Assembly (NCBI GenBank): GCA_964495885.1
Contig: CAZBWO010000003.1
Location: 124,001 to 188,000 of the forward strand
DNA from: PALG01 sp964495885
GTDB taxonomy: Bacteria; Bacteroidota; Bacteroidia; Flavobacteriales; Flavobacteriaceae
Reading direction: 5' to 3'
Length of the DNA: 64,000 nt
Below are positions 10,301 through 18,796 of this stretch, piece by piece; position 1 is the first letter of the stretch, and the number at the start of each line of letters is the position of its first letter. A program made the translations under genes and the position numbers. The notes below the pieces were generated by a model. That model made no database searches. It was not told where the DNA came from and saw nothing but the letters and a program-made list of their open reading frames with translations.

Positions 10301-11755
10301 GTAATTACCAAAGTAGATGATAAGTTATTTTCTTTGGATAATTATGAGTTTGTTTTTTTAGAAGATTCGGGATATTATTTAAAACTTCCAAAATCTGATG
10401 ATTTTATGACAATAAAAAAGAATTCTGATTTTAAAGATTCTATTTCAGATATTCTTTCGCATTTATTTGATGTATCTGGCCATAAAAGTGACTTTCGTGC
10501 ATTGTTATCAACAGATTTAGATGATGTAAAGCACATTACCAAAATCAATTTTGGCAATGATTTATTAGATGAAACTTTGGCAATTTTAGGTTTTTCCAAT
10601 TCACGAATAGCTTTCTGGACAACTATTTACAGGATAAAAAATAAGGAATTAAGTTTTGATATAGAAAATCAAGTTGATTTAGATCAAATTAATCAAGATT
10701 TAAAGCTAACTCTATCATCACATCTGCTAGATTATAATTTACTTAATAATGAAATTAATATTCCATATTTAGAAAGTCTATTTTCAAAATTGGAAATCAC
10801 TATCAAAGATTTTAATTCTTACAGCCTAAATAGAATAGACTATTTAAATCTGCATTTAAAGAGGCTAACCCCCTTTTTCATTAATAAGTTTAATGTATTT
10901 AAAAAGTCACTGCATAATTCATTAAAAACTATAGCTGATAGACAAACATTTCTTCAAAGATTACATGATTATGAGGTGAAATCAGCAGATTACATGGATA
11001 AAGTTTCCTTGGAAAATAGTTTTGAGTTTTCAATTAACTTAATGGGACACTTTAATAAGTTCATTGAGAAAGAGTTTAAAGAAATAAGCTTGATTGATGT
11101 TGACGATTATAAAGACATTGATGCTATTTATGAGATTAATAGGGAGTTATTTTCTAATGAAGAACTTGAAGGTGTTGAAAATTCAGAAAAACTTAAAAGC
11201 TTACTTTATTTTGAAATAGATACAGAAATTATTAAAAAGAATTTATCCAAAAAACTTAAACTTACTCCAATAACCAATAAGAGAACTACGACAAGTGGTC
11301 AGAGGCTAAAAGAAAAAAGGGTTGGTTCTTTTAAAACCAAAACATGGTCAGGTTATAAAAACAGAGAAAATTTATTTATTCCTGGAAATGCCTCAAATAA
11401 ACTAAACGCACAAATAGGGAAAAGCTCTGAAGAAAAGGTGTACAAACATTTATGTGAGAAATATTCTAAAGATTTTGTACACTATAAGTCCAAAGAGGAC
11501 GAAGGTTTACATTACGATATTAGGTATAGCCCAGATAATGGAGAAAAATATATTTATGTTGAAGTAAAAACCTTTTCAAATAATTCCTTTATTATTTCAA
11601 GGGAAGAATTTGAATTTGGGAAAGAAAAAAAAGATTTATACGAAATCTGGTTAGTTAAAAATGAAGAGGTTATTGTTTTTGATCATAAACTTGAAGAACT
11701 TAATTTAGTTGTCAAAGACTATTATGTTTCGTTTTCGGAATTAGAAATTACCTAA
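7322..11755 (+). CDS. Giant GHKL ATPase with C-terminal DUF3883 nuclease-like domain
   Basis: About 1477-residue protein. The N-terminus is a sacsin/Hsp90-type GHKL ATPase: ELLQNCDDQ (N-box, near 47), then IANKGMPFS, then IGNKGLGFRS (G-box, near 105). The long middle has no recognised domain. The C-terminus (about 1365-1477) is a DUF3883/NOV domain, a PD-(D/E)XK-like fold, with LHYDIRY...YIYVEVKTF giving the expected D...ExK pattern. Proteins with this architecture recur in RM, DISARM-like and other defence islands; the exact role is not established. ATG at 7322 is preferred; a TTG at 7313 is also in frame. It is markedly AT-rich and lies 10 nt before hsdR. I infer an ATP-gated effector protecting against phage or plasmid. 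Confidence 0.75.
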   Translation: MEDFVVQLRNDKLDLYKKDYHEMVAAYNREVATTSGYNGRQILELLQNCDDQKSENVEIKIDKENNLFSIANKGMPFSKEGYRSLATSNLSSKIDKTQYIGNKGLGFRSILNWCDEVSIYSNGFRVKYSYENKNKTFEDTFEDAIKDEIREAYKIPKIICPIPILSVPEIKKTDKYKEFATVVELNYKPGVLESILKQIEAITSETILFLHHIKSIKFIGFQNKLDINIERTTNELAVGSMQKIVNNEEIWDVFEEEGVLPEEYQNIQGITENYHIRLAVPRNKPKSSYKLYSFFATNISLNFPYIIHATFDLDQNRKHLENSDKNKFVVSKLTQLMCKMALFKTEDEVNWSAFKLLQYNGQNENLQELGFYENLDKVLREEKIIPCASETYYSQDEVVYLDEDFANLIQEGNGGKIFTEHIKPVFSGINLEVFRPKYNAYSNFVETIDSWSLSITDINFRAKLTQYLVRRNNLKNLSDSFNILINKDSKVIDKENEIFTHLNDDLEIPDYCLIEVLHPLLFDSLIGVFKINEDSKKERARTLQGYLKSIANVHSYEFLPLSRKIVKNTNSYIIEKPEERESTLRKMNKALFKNYDPDINDASIGLLDVPILNNSKTLAKASELFFSPEYPIGAICLDIFNEIHKNRNQVGNPLDLGLEGEDISEVQKFLEWLGVNKFVRYNYKTISNIHDRYIRRVVGYSPTTANVQVLDFEDREIIFKRINPEQFLLWVIKDSKLSDNLNQIEKKHGELVRYKYHSNNIKSDYKSYLAELVENTFYDFSNHLMDTTFKSINDVEIQYSSDLFKKHKIKRKDIDFMLRQLGACSDFNEISIERVQEILEKINVLYGNGRNSSTYYRRAYLHYEENEEPLTKELKLFARDHEGLKLFDQEKIYFSDKVKLPNKLRSEFPVFNFPKRSGGKKAIDFFGINDLSEIEIRIDSFVRNDSVTRILHDYLEELYPYMLIHRINALDNENSKRIEATKLQQLVINVCNKVITKVDDKLFSLDNYEFVFLEDSGYYLKLPKSDDFMTIKKNSDFKDSISDILSHLFDVSGHKSDFRALLSTDLDDVKHITKINFGNDLLDETLAILGFSNSRIAFWTTIYRIKNKELSFDIENQVDLDQINQDLKLTLSSHLLDYNLLNNEINIPYLESLFSKLEITIKDFNSYSLNRIDYLNLHLKRLTPFFINKFNVFKKSLHNSLKTIADRQTFLQRLHDYEVKSADYMDKVSLENSFEFSINLMGHFNKFIEKEFKEISLIDVDDYKDIDAIYEINRELFSNEELEGVENSEKLKSLLYFEIDTEIIKKNLSKKLKLTPITNKRTTTSGQRLKEKRVGSFKTKTWSGYKNRENLFIPGNASNKLNAQIGKSSEEKVYKHLCEKYSKDFVHYKSKEDEGLHYDIRYSPDNGEKYIYVEVKTFSNNSFIISREEFEFGKEKKDLYEIWLVKNEEVIVFDHKLEELNLVVKDYYVSFSELEIT

Positions 11756-11765
11756 ATTAAATAGA

Positions 11766-14700
11766 ATGCCTAGCCAAACCAACGAACAAGCTTTAGAGGC
11801 TGCCTTAGAAAAATCCTTAACAGGTGCCACGTTGGAATCCCTACGGGAACAGGGAACCACCGTACAGGAGGCTAATGCGCACTACCGTACGGGCAACGGC
11901 TATTATATGGGGGATGCACAGGACTTTAATGCCAAGTACGCCTTAGATGAGGAACGGTTTTGGCATTTTTTACAGCAAACCCAAGAAGAAGAATTGGAAA
12001 AAATACAGCGTTCCCCAGATTGGAAACTCAAGATATTGGAACGTTATGACCGTATGGTCAAAAAATATGGGATCCTACGGCTTATCCGTAAAGGCTTGGA
12101 TGTGGAGGATGCCCATTTCACCTTGCTCTATGAACTACCCATGGCCAGTAGCAGCCAAACCGTAAAAGAACTGTTCGAAAAAAATGAGTTTAGTGTCACC
12201 CGTCAAGTACGCTACAACCTAGATAACCCCAGGGAAGAAATAGATATGGGGGTGTTTGTAAATGGGTTGCCCATAGCCACCATAGAGCTTAAAAATCCAT
12301 GGACAGGCCAAAACGCTAGACTGCATGGGATCAAGCAATATAAATTTGACAGGGACTACCGCCAACCCCTCTTGCAATTTGGGCGTTGCGTGGTACATTT
12401 TGCCGTAGACCCAGATGAGGTCTATATGTGCACCAAATTAAAAGGGGCAAGCTCTTTCTTTTTGCCGTTCAATAAAGGGCATAACCATGGCAAGGGAAAT
12501 CCGCCCAATCCGTTTGGGCATAAAACGGCTTATCTCTGGGAGGAAGTACTCACCCGGGAGAGCCTTGCCAACATCCTACAGCACTTTGTACGCTTTGATG
12601 GAAAGGCCAGTGAAGCACTCAATACCCGCACCTTATTTTTTCCACGCTACCATCAATTGAATGTGGTGAGGAACATCTTAAAACATGCCGCTACCCAAGG
12701 AGTGGGACATACCTATTTAGTACAGCATTCGGCAGGCTCTGGGAAGTCTAATAGCATTACCTGGACGGCCTATCAACTTATTGAAACCTACCCAGAGAAT
12801 CCAACCCTACCCGGTGCAAGGGGGGTAGAGGTGCCTTTGTTTGATTCGGTCGTGGTGGTTACCGATAGGCGGTTACTGGATAAACAGATTAGAAACAACA
12901 TTAAGGAGTTTTCCCAAGTGAAGAATATCGTGGCCCCGGCCTATTCTTCCAAAGACTTGAAGGAAAGTTTGGAGCAAGGAAAAAAGATCATCATTACCAC
13001 CATACAGAAGTTTCCATTTATTGTAGATGGCATAGCAGATTTAAGCGATAAGTGTTTTGCCGTGGTGATAGATGAAGCCCATAGTTCCCAAAGCGGTACT
13101 GCCGCAGGGAAAATGAACCAAGCCATGGGAGTGGCGCAAGAGGAAGAGGAGGAAGATGCGCAGGATAAAATCCTCAAAGCCATGAAAGCCCGAAAAATGA
13201 AAGGCAATGCGTCCTATATGGCGTTTACGGCTACCCCAAAGAATACCACCTTGGAACGCTTTGGCACACCACAGGAAGATGGAAGTTTTAGGCCCTTTCA
13301 TTTATACTCCATGAAACAAGCCATTGAAGAAGGGTTTATCTTGGATGTCTTGGCAAATTACACCACCTACAAAAGCTATTACGAAATAGAGAAGTCTATA
13401 GAGGAGAATCCGCTCTTTGATACCGCCAAGGCCCAAAAGAAACTGAAGGCCTTTGTGGAACGGGATAAAAGGACCATCGCCACCAAGGCAGAAGTGATGA
13501 TGGATCATTTTATTTCTAAAGTCTATAAAACCAAAAAGCTAAAAGGAAAAGCCAAAGCCATGGTGGTTACCCAAAGCATCAAGTCGGCCATTCGCTACTA
13601 TTTGGCACTACAGCGCATCTTGGAGGAAAAAGGCAACCCCTTTAAGATTGCCATTGCCTTTTCCGGTAAAAAGACGGTGGATGGCATTGAATATACGGAA
13701 GCGGGCATCAATGGATTTCCGGAAAAGGATACCCGTGACCAGTTTGATGCCGATGAATACCGGATGTTGGTGGTGGCCAATAAATACCTCACAGGGTTTG
13801 ACCAGCCCAAACTATGTACCATGTATGTAGATAAAAAGCTACAAGGGGTATTGGCGGTACAGGCCTTGAGTAGGTTGAACCGGGCTGCCGATAAATTGGG
13901 CAAGAAAACGGAAGATCTCTTTATATTGGATTTTTTCAATGAAGTAGAGGATATTAAAAAATCCTTTGATCCATTCTACACGGCCACTTCCCTAAAAAGT
14001 GCTACAGACATCAATGTACTGCATGAACTAAAGGGCACCTTGGATGATACCGGGGTTTATGAATGGGCAGAGGTAGTAGACTTCACCAAACGGTATTTTG
14101 AGGGGGTAGACGCCCAGCAGTTAAGTCCGATAATTGATGTAGCGGCTCTCCGCTTCAACCAAGAGTTGGGATGGGATGATAAGGAAAAAGCAGATACAAA
14201 AATAAAAGCCAAGCAATTTGTAAAGATCTATGGAAGAATGGCTTCCATCATCCCTTATGAAATTGTAGAATGGGAACAGTTGTTTTGGTTTTTAAAGTTT
14301 TTAATCCCTAAACTCATCATTCCAGATACAGATGCAGAGGGGATTGATGATTTGTTGGAGTCGGTAGACCTATCTACCTACGGTTTGGAACGCACCAAGT
14401 TGAATCATGCCATAGGATTGGATGATACCTTATCTGAACTGGATCCCCAAAACCCCAACCCCGGAGGGGTGCATGATAAAGAGGAAAACAAAGACCCATT
14501 GGATGAAATCATTAAGTCTTTTAACGAGCGTTGGTTTCATGGATGGGAAGCCACCCCAGAGGACCAGCGGGTGAAATTCCTATCGTTAAAAAAGTACATA
14601 GAAGCACACCCCGATTTCCAGACCAAGGTAGCAGAAAACAGGGATGAACAAAATAGGGATTTGGCCCTTAGAAGAATACTGGATGAGGTAATGAGCAAAC

Positions 14701-14804
14701 AGCGCAAGAAAGAGTTGGACTTATATAAACTCTATGCCAAGGACGACTCTTTTTACCGTGCCTTTTTTGATACCATGAAGCGAATGGTGGAGGTTTCTAG
14801 GTAG
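11766..14804 (+). CDS. hsdR: Type I restriction enzyme R subunit (nuclease-translocase)
   Basis: 1012-residue motor and nuclease of the type I RM complex. Residues about 160-175 contain the PD-(D/E)XK core (NGLPIATIELKNPW). The SF2 helicase motor follows with Walker A AGSGKS near 322, DEAH box near 435, TATPKN near 488, and a C-terminal helicase lobe with the ALSRLNRA-type motif VI near 700. Length is normal. G+C content matches hsdM rather than the five cargo genes that separate them, so hsdM/S/R probably form the ancestral frame of the island. The gene converges on the minus-strand operon that follows; the 26-nt gap holds only AT-rich sequence with no convincing hairpin. Confidence 0.96.
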   Translation: MPSQTNEQALEAALEKSLTGATLESLREQGTTVQEANAHYRTGNGYYMGDAQDFNAKYALDEERFWHFLQQTQEEELEKIQRSPDWKLKILERYDRMVKKYGILRLIRKGLDVEDAHFTLLYELPMASSSQTVKELFEKNEFSVTRQVRYNLDNPREEIDMGVFVNGLPIATIELKNPWTGQNARLHGIKQYKFDRDYRQPLLQFGRCVVHFAVDPDEVYMCTKLKGASSFFLPFNKGHNHGKGNPPNPFGHKTAYLWEEVLTRESLANILQHFVRFDGKASEALNTRTLFFPRYHQLNVVRNILKHAATQGVGHTYLVQHSAGSGKSNSITWTAYQLIETYPENPTLPGARGVEVPLFDSVVVVTDRRLLDKQIRNNIKEFSQVKNIVAPAYSSKDLKESLEQGKKIIITTIQKFPFIVDGIADLSDKCFAVVIDEAHSSQSGTAAGKMNQAMGVAQEEEEEDAQDKILKAMKARKMKGNASYMAFTATPKNTTLERFGTPQEDGSFRPFHLYSMKQAIEEGFILDVLANYTTYKSYYEIEKSIEENPLFDTAKAQKKLKAFVERDKRTIATKAEVMMDHFISKVYKTKKLKGKAKAMVVTQSIKSAIRYYLALQRILEEKGNPFKIAIAFSGKKTVDGIEYTEAGINGFPEKDTRDQFDADEYRMLVVANKYLTGFDQPKLCTMYVDKKLQGVLAVQALSRLNRAADKLGKKTEDLFILDFFNEVEDIKKSFDPFYTATSLKSATDINVLHELKGTLDDTGVYEWAEVVDFTKRYFEGVDAQQLSPIIDVAALRFNQELGWDDKEKADTKIKAKQFVKIYGRMASIIPYEIVEWEQLFWFLKFLIPKLIIPDTDAEGIDDLLESVDLSTYGLERTKLNHAIGLDDTLSELDPQNPNPGGVHDKEENKDPLDEIIKSFNERWFHGWEATPEDQRVKFLSLKKYIEAHPDFQTKVAENRDEQNRDLALRRILDEVMSKQRKKELDLYKLYAKDDSFYRAFFDTMKRMVEVSR

Positions 14805-14830
14805 TTTAAATTTTTATAAATAAAAAGCTA

Positions 14831-15784
14831 CTAAAAACTCTCTACATTTTCTACTTTGGTTATTTGCCAGTAATCCCCTGCATTTGATACATAAAAGTTA
14901 TGAGAATAATACTCTGAGCCATTACAGGGATCTGTTGCATAGTAAAGTGCACGGATTACTTTTAATTGGTTGGTTACAGAGCGTTGAAATTCAATGTCTG
15001 TTATATCAACTCTCTTAATACATCCAAAGGAGTTATTGCTAATAAACTCATTTTCACCTCCCCAAGATTTATTATTAGATAGTCTATAGGCTTTCTTATA
15101 TTTTTGCTCATTCAAAAAGTTTAAAAATAAGCGAACGGCTTCCGTCGCACTACTGGGGATCTCTTCATTTTTTAAGATGTCAGTTTCAGGATCTCTAGGG
15201 AAATAGATTCGTACAATTTTCCATTGTTCCCCAAATTTTTTTAGATGATAGTCATACTCCCTTAACATATCTTTTCCAGAGGAATCTTCAACCCCACTAT
15301 AAACCACATAAATAATGGAGTCTGCTTTATATCTTGAATAGTACGTTTTTGGCTCCATTCTCTTCACCTTTAAATGATTCCAATACTGGACGGATTCTTG
15401 AAAAGTTGTTAAACTATTCCATTTTGAATGTTCTGTAAGTTGGTATGCTTCCCAGTATTTTTTGTTGTTAAGTAATTGAAAGAAATTGGTAATTACCCCT
15501 TTAGCTGTGTTAGGTAGTTGATTTGTTTCAGGGGTGGTTTGAACTGTTTGATTATCAGTTCTACTTTTGGTTTTTACCGTTATAAAAATTAAAGAGATCA
15601 ATAGCAATACTATAAAGACTGGCGCAAGAAATCTTAATCGTTTCTTTAGTTTAACTTGACGTGTATCTGAATCATAGAGTATACGTTCACATGTAGGGCA
15701 AATTATATTAATAACATCCTCATCATTGTTATGACCTATGGTAATACGGTTAGGACATTTAAAATTTGGACACAACCTGCTCAC
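14831..15784 (-). CDS. Zinc-ribbon membrane protein with two NTF2-like periplasmic repeats
   Basis: 317 residues, last gene of a five-gene operon. The N-terminus is a four-cysteine zinc ribbon (Cys5, Cys10, Cys29, Cys32). A basic stretch and one TM helix (about 50-70) follow, then two tandem copies of a roughly 100-residue domain. Each copy begins with a helix of the form FFxxLNxxKYxxAYxL (about 94-110 and 208-224) and ends with a strand of the form xxWKIVRI / DYWQITKV. The repeat resembles NTF2-like/DUF4878 domains. The expected orientation is ribbon in the cytosol and repeats in the periplasm. It starts 12 nt after the LysM gene. Function is unknown; topology and operon suggest part of a trans-envelope complex. 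Confidence 0.6.
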   Translation of the reverse strand: MSRLCPNFKCPNRITIGHNNDEDVINIICPTCERILYDSDTRQVKLKKRLRFLAPVFIVLLLISLIFITVKTKSRTDNQTVQTTPETNQLPNTAKGVITNFFQLLNNKKYWEAYQLTEHSKWNSLTTFQESVQYWNHLKVKRMEPKTYYSRYKADSIIYVVYSGVEDSSGKDMLREYDYHLKKFGEQWKIVRIYFPRDPETDILKNEEIPSSATEAVRLFLNFLNEQKYKKAYRLSNNKSWGGENEFISNNSFGCIKRVDITDIEFQRSVTNQLKVIRALYYATDPCNGSEYYSHNFYVSNAGDYWQITKVENVESF

Positions 15785-15796
15785 TTGCTAAGGGAT

Positions 15797-16828
15797 TTAT
15801 TTAGGAAATTCTATAATTTGATCAATTGAAATTTTAGAGCGATCCATAATATTATTGAATTGTTCAATTTCTTCTGTTGTAAATTTGGTATTGTAAAGTT
15901 TGTTATAATCCATTACAATTTGTTTAAGGTTATCCCCAGACTTAACGGTGTAGGAAAGAGGTCTTTCTTCAATTATTTCTTCCTCTTCCTTGTCTTCAAC
16001 TTCATTGGGTTCATTCTTAGTTTGTACCTTAATTGTATTTGAAGTTTGATTTGTGCTAACTGTTCGTTCAATATTATTTAAAAACAAGCTCAATTTATTT
16101 TCTAATTTTTCCATCGAAAACCAAACCATAGCTTGCATCAGGATTATGAACAGAAGCCCTACTATAATTATATAAAGAAGGAGGTTGTTTCCTGAAGTAC
16201 TTTTTTCTTTTTTAGTTTTTGAATGTGAGGGTTTTTTATTTTGTGGATTCCAAGTGGAAGTTGGGCTAAAAGTAGAGCAAGGACTTTCAGAATTTTTCGG
16301 GATTACTTTTTCTTTGGGATTTAAATCTTTTTCGCCAATTGCTGATTCTTGAATAGGAGTTATTTCATTTTCGAAGTCACTAATAAAATATTCCTTAAAA
16401 GCATCTTGAAGCTTTTCCAATTTATTGGCTACTTCACCAAAAGAGAATATTGTATAGTTTTTTGTCTTACCTTTTACTTCTAAAACATTGGCATTTTTTA
16501 CAATACCTTGTTCCACAAATTCCTTAAGATAAGCTAAAAGTTTTTTTTGTCCCTTGGGAGTAACCATATGTCCCTCTATTGTAATCCATATACCAAAATT
16601 CCTTCCTCCCCTAGAAGTTCCATGTTCCCCATTACCAGTCAGACCATATTCTATATACTTTACAATAGACTGCTTAGCTGTTATTTCATAAAAACAATCA
16701 AGTCGATAACTTCTTTCAGCACGATCATACCCACTTACCAAATTACTGTATGTTGAGGGAAAAGATGAAAATCCATCTCCAGGGGATCCAAAGAATACAA
16801 CGTCAATAGTTGGCTTTTCTTCTTTCAT
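15797..16828 (-). CDS. Single-pass membrane protein with C-terminal LysM domain
   Basis: 343 residues. The N-terminal domain (1-150) begins IDVVFFGSPGDGFSSFP and contains a TSRGGRNFGIWITIEGHMV stretch. It is unlike any family I can name; the GR(N/P)-aromatic phrase is faintly reminiscent of the GAP1-N domains of GTPase-centred conflict systems, which is speculation. A low-complexity Lys/Ser linker, one TM helix (about 216-238), an acidic linker and a C-terminal LysM (SYTVKSGDNLKQI..., 293-343) follow. This gives a cytosolic N-domain and a peptidoglycan-binding tail in the periplasm. Only 1 nt separates it from the GTPase gene, so a physical partnership with the GTPase is likely. Confidence 0.62.
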   Translation of the reverse strand: MKEEKPTIDVVFFGSPGDGFSSFPSTYSNLVSGYDRAERSYRLDCFYEITAKQSIVKYIEYGLTGNGEHGTSRGGRNFGIWITIEGHMVTPKGQKKLLAYLKEFVEQGIVKNANVLEVKGKTKNYTIFSFGEVANKLEKLQDAFKEYFISDFENEITPIQESAIGEKDLNPKEKVIPKNSESPCSTFSPTSTWNPQNKKPSHSKTKKEKSTSGNNLLLYIIIVGLLFIILMQAMVWFSMEKLENKLSLFLNNIERTVSTNQTSNTIKVQTKNEPNEVEDKEEEEIIEERPLSYTVKSGDNLKQIVMDYNKLYNTKFTTEEIEQFNNIMDRSKISIDQIIEFPK

Positions 16829-16829
16829 C

Positions 16830-17708
16830 TTAGAACCACTTTAATCCTTTAAAACATCGTTCTATATTTCTCCATAAAGTATCAGGATAGTAATCATCAG
16901 AATGAATCCAACGCTCTGTTTCTTGCCCAGGAACTGATCTAAAATCTCCACTTGAATATGCAACAAATTTTACAGGTATTCCCAAATCCTTTAACGAACC
17001 TAGGAAGTCGCCATAATTATCATTATCGTATAGTCTTTTCTTAAACTCCTTTACATTTGGCTTGTTCCTGTCAAATAACTCACGCAACTTATCAGCTTTA
17101 TTATATAGAACAATTACATCGTCTTTCTTTTTGTTCATCATAGAAACTAGTCTAGCTAATCTATTGGAATAGGCCATGGGGTCACTTTTAGACAACATTC
17201 CCTCTTCAAAGAAGAATAAAAAAACCTTGTTTAGTCTATTGCTATTCATAATTTTTGTAAGGTATGTGGGAAATGTATGGTCATGCGGATTTTCACTATC
17301 AAAAAATGCTTCTCCCGGTGCTTCCAAAAACTGGCAAAACAATTCAGATTTCTTAAAAACATTAAGAACTAGAAAGTCAATTTTACCAGTTCTTTTTGGA
17401 CTAAAATCTGGAGTATGTAAGTCGTCCAAGAATGCAGATACAGACGATTGGTATCGCTCATCGGTTCTATAGTTTTTATCAGGTTCTATCTTAATGTTTC
17501 TGTTTTTTTTTAAAAAATGAGTTAATCTCATTAAAGCTACCGTCTTTCCTGTTTCCCTAGGTCCAGCAAAAATCACAAGATTACTGTGTAACTGACCTGT
17601 TATGATTTCCTCTACGGTAGAAACAGAATGTTTAATATCTTTTTTGGATGAAGATGATTCTTGTGGAGAGTTGTCATCAATACCCCATTTGTTATTTTTA
17701 TTTTCCAT
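16830..17708 (-). CDS. P-loop GTPase of an unassigned membrane-associated operon
   Basis: 292-residue soluble protein with a TRAFAC-like GTPase pattern: Walker A GPRETGKT at about 50-57, a switch-II-like EAPGE near 133, and the guanine-specificity motif NKAD near 205. YSSGDFR near 256 may be the G5 region. The N-terminal 40 residues are polar and serine-rich. There is no TM helix or signal peptide, so it acts in the cytosol. It sits between genes for two membrane proteins with 1-2 nt gaps. It differs from the translation and Era/Obg GTPases. By genome context it resembles GTPase-centred conflict or envelope systems, but I cannot place it in a named family. Confidence 0.65.
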   Translation of the reverse strand: MENKNNKWGIDDNSPQESSSSKKDIKHSVSTVEEIITGQLHSNLVIFAGPRETGKTVALMRLTHFLKKNRNIKIEPDKNYRTDERYQSSVSAFLDDLHTPDFSPKRTGKIDFLVLNVFKKSELFCQFLEAPGEAFFDSENPHDHTFPTYLTKIMNSNRLNKVFLFFFEEGMLSKSDPMAYSNRLARLVSMMNKKKDDVIVLYNKADKLRELFDRNKPNVKEFKKRLYDNDNYGDFLGSLKDLGIPVKFVAYSSGDFRSVPGQETERWIHSDDYYPDTLWRNIERCFKGLKWF

Positions 17709-17710
17709 AA

Positions 17711-18793
17711 TTATTCTTCTTTTAAGACTACAAAGTATAAAATGATAAAAGCAGCTAAGTCTAATATTAAGGCAATGGAGATGCTTAAAATCAATGAATC
17801 TACATATGCCCCTGGTTTTTCTTTTGGATATTTTTTAACGAAGGGTATTAACGCAGCAATTTTCTCAAGATTTATACTTGGCACTGGAAGTTCAAGCTTC
17901 TTTTTTAATTCTTTAGTTTCTGTAAATGAACTAACACTACCGATGCTTTGCACAAGACCGTTGTTGTAACACTCATAGAGTTGATTGTAGTATTCATGTG
18001 ATTCAGATATAGCCTCTTTTACTTCAATACTTGCAAAATCAGTTGTAAAATCGTTCATAGAATTCAATTGTTCCAATAGTTCTATTCTTCGTTCATTTTG
18101 ATCACACTTACTTAATTCATCAATTTTGGTTCTCATGGAAGTTGTGCGTAATAATAATTCTGAGGTCATTTGATCGGCCATATCATTTGCAAGTTTTCTG
18201 CAACCAGATTCAGTCATTGGCCTCCCAGATGGGATGGTAAAAATTGAGCCTGGCATACTTCTTTGCACCTTGCTCATCAATGTGTCTGCCACTGGGCCAT
18301 GTCCACAATTTTCTACGTTTACGACTTCTTTTTTATAATCTTGAATTCTACTTGTAACAAAGACTTCGTAATCATTGATAACTTGAGTCCCTATAGAAGT
18401 ACTGTTTCTTTCAATATTTTCAAGTGCAATAGTAGCTTGATCAATTTCATTCTTGCGAATATCTTGTAACTTTAATTGAGTAAAAAGTTTGTGTGAATTG
18501 GTGGCTAAACTCACCCCCCATAGAAAGAAGAACCAAAACAATATGAAAGAAATTTTCATAATGCTAACCCTTCTTGACTCAAAGGATTCTTTTATAATAG
18601 ATAAGAAAAGTGCAAGCGCAGAAATGAATACTAACCCAATTAAATAAGACAAAATTTTGGGGATGTTGAAAGAAGAATATATAGATTCTGAAGTCGCCCA
18701 GATACTAATTGCGGCTAGAATCAAATAAACTATAATTCCAATTACTTTTTTTCCTGTTAAGGGGCCGTCTAAGGGATTAAAGAATAGTCTCAT
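17711..18793 (-). CDS. Four-TM membrane protein with periplasmic cysteine-containing domain
   Basis: 360 residues with three N-terminal TM helices (about 17-36, 44-66, 78-97), a 235-residue soluble domain, and a C-terminal TM helix (about 334-357). The positive-inside rule (Lys/Arg before TM1 and in the ESRR loop after TM2) puts the large domain in the periplasm. Its four cysteines (near 162, 198, 237 and 273) could form disulfides there. No family is recognised. It is 3 nt downstream of the protease gene and 2 nt upstream of the GTPase gene, so it is the likely membrane core linking the secreted protease to the cytosolic GTPase. Confidence 0.55.
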   Translation of the reverse strand: MRLFFNPLDGPLTGKKVIGIIVYLILAAISIWATSESIYSSFNIPKILSYLIGLVFISALALFLSIIKESFESRRVSIMKISFILFWFFFLWGVSLATNSHKLFTQLKLQDIRKNEIDQATIALENIERNSTSIGTQVINDYEVFVTSRIQDYKKEVVNVENCGHGPVADTLMSKVQRSMPGSIFTIPSGRPMTESGCRKLANDMADQMTSELLLRTTSMRTKIDELSKCDQNERRIELLEQLNSMNDFTTDFASIEVKEAISESHEYYNQLYECYNNGLVQSIGSVSSFTETKELKKKLELPVPSINLEKIAALIPFVKKYPKEKPGAYVDSLILSISIALILDLAAFIILYFVVLKEE

Positions 18794-18796
18794 ATA

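Noticed and set aside
7322..11755. Assigning the GHKL-DUF3883 protein to a named single-gene defence system
   Set aside because: Several defence families use GHKL ATPases, and the sequence alone does not let me tell which, if any, applies.
1..14830. Integrase or attachment sites bounding the defence island
   Set aside because: No integrase, tRNA gene or flanking direct repeat was seen in the window; the left boundary is outside it.
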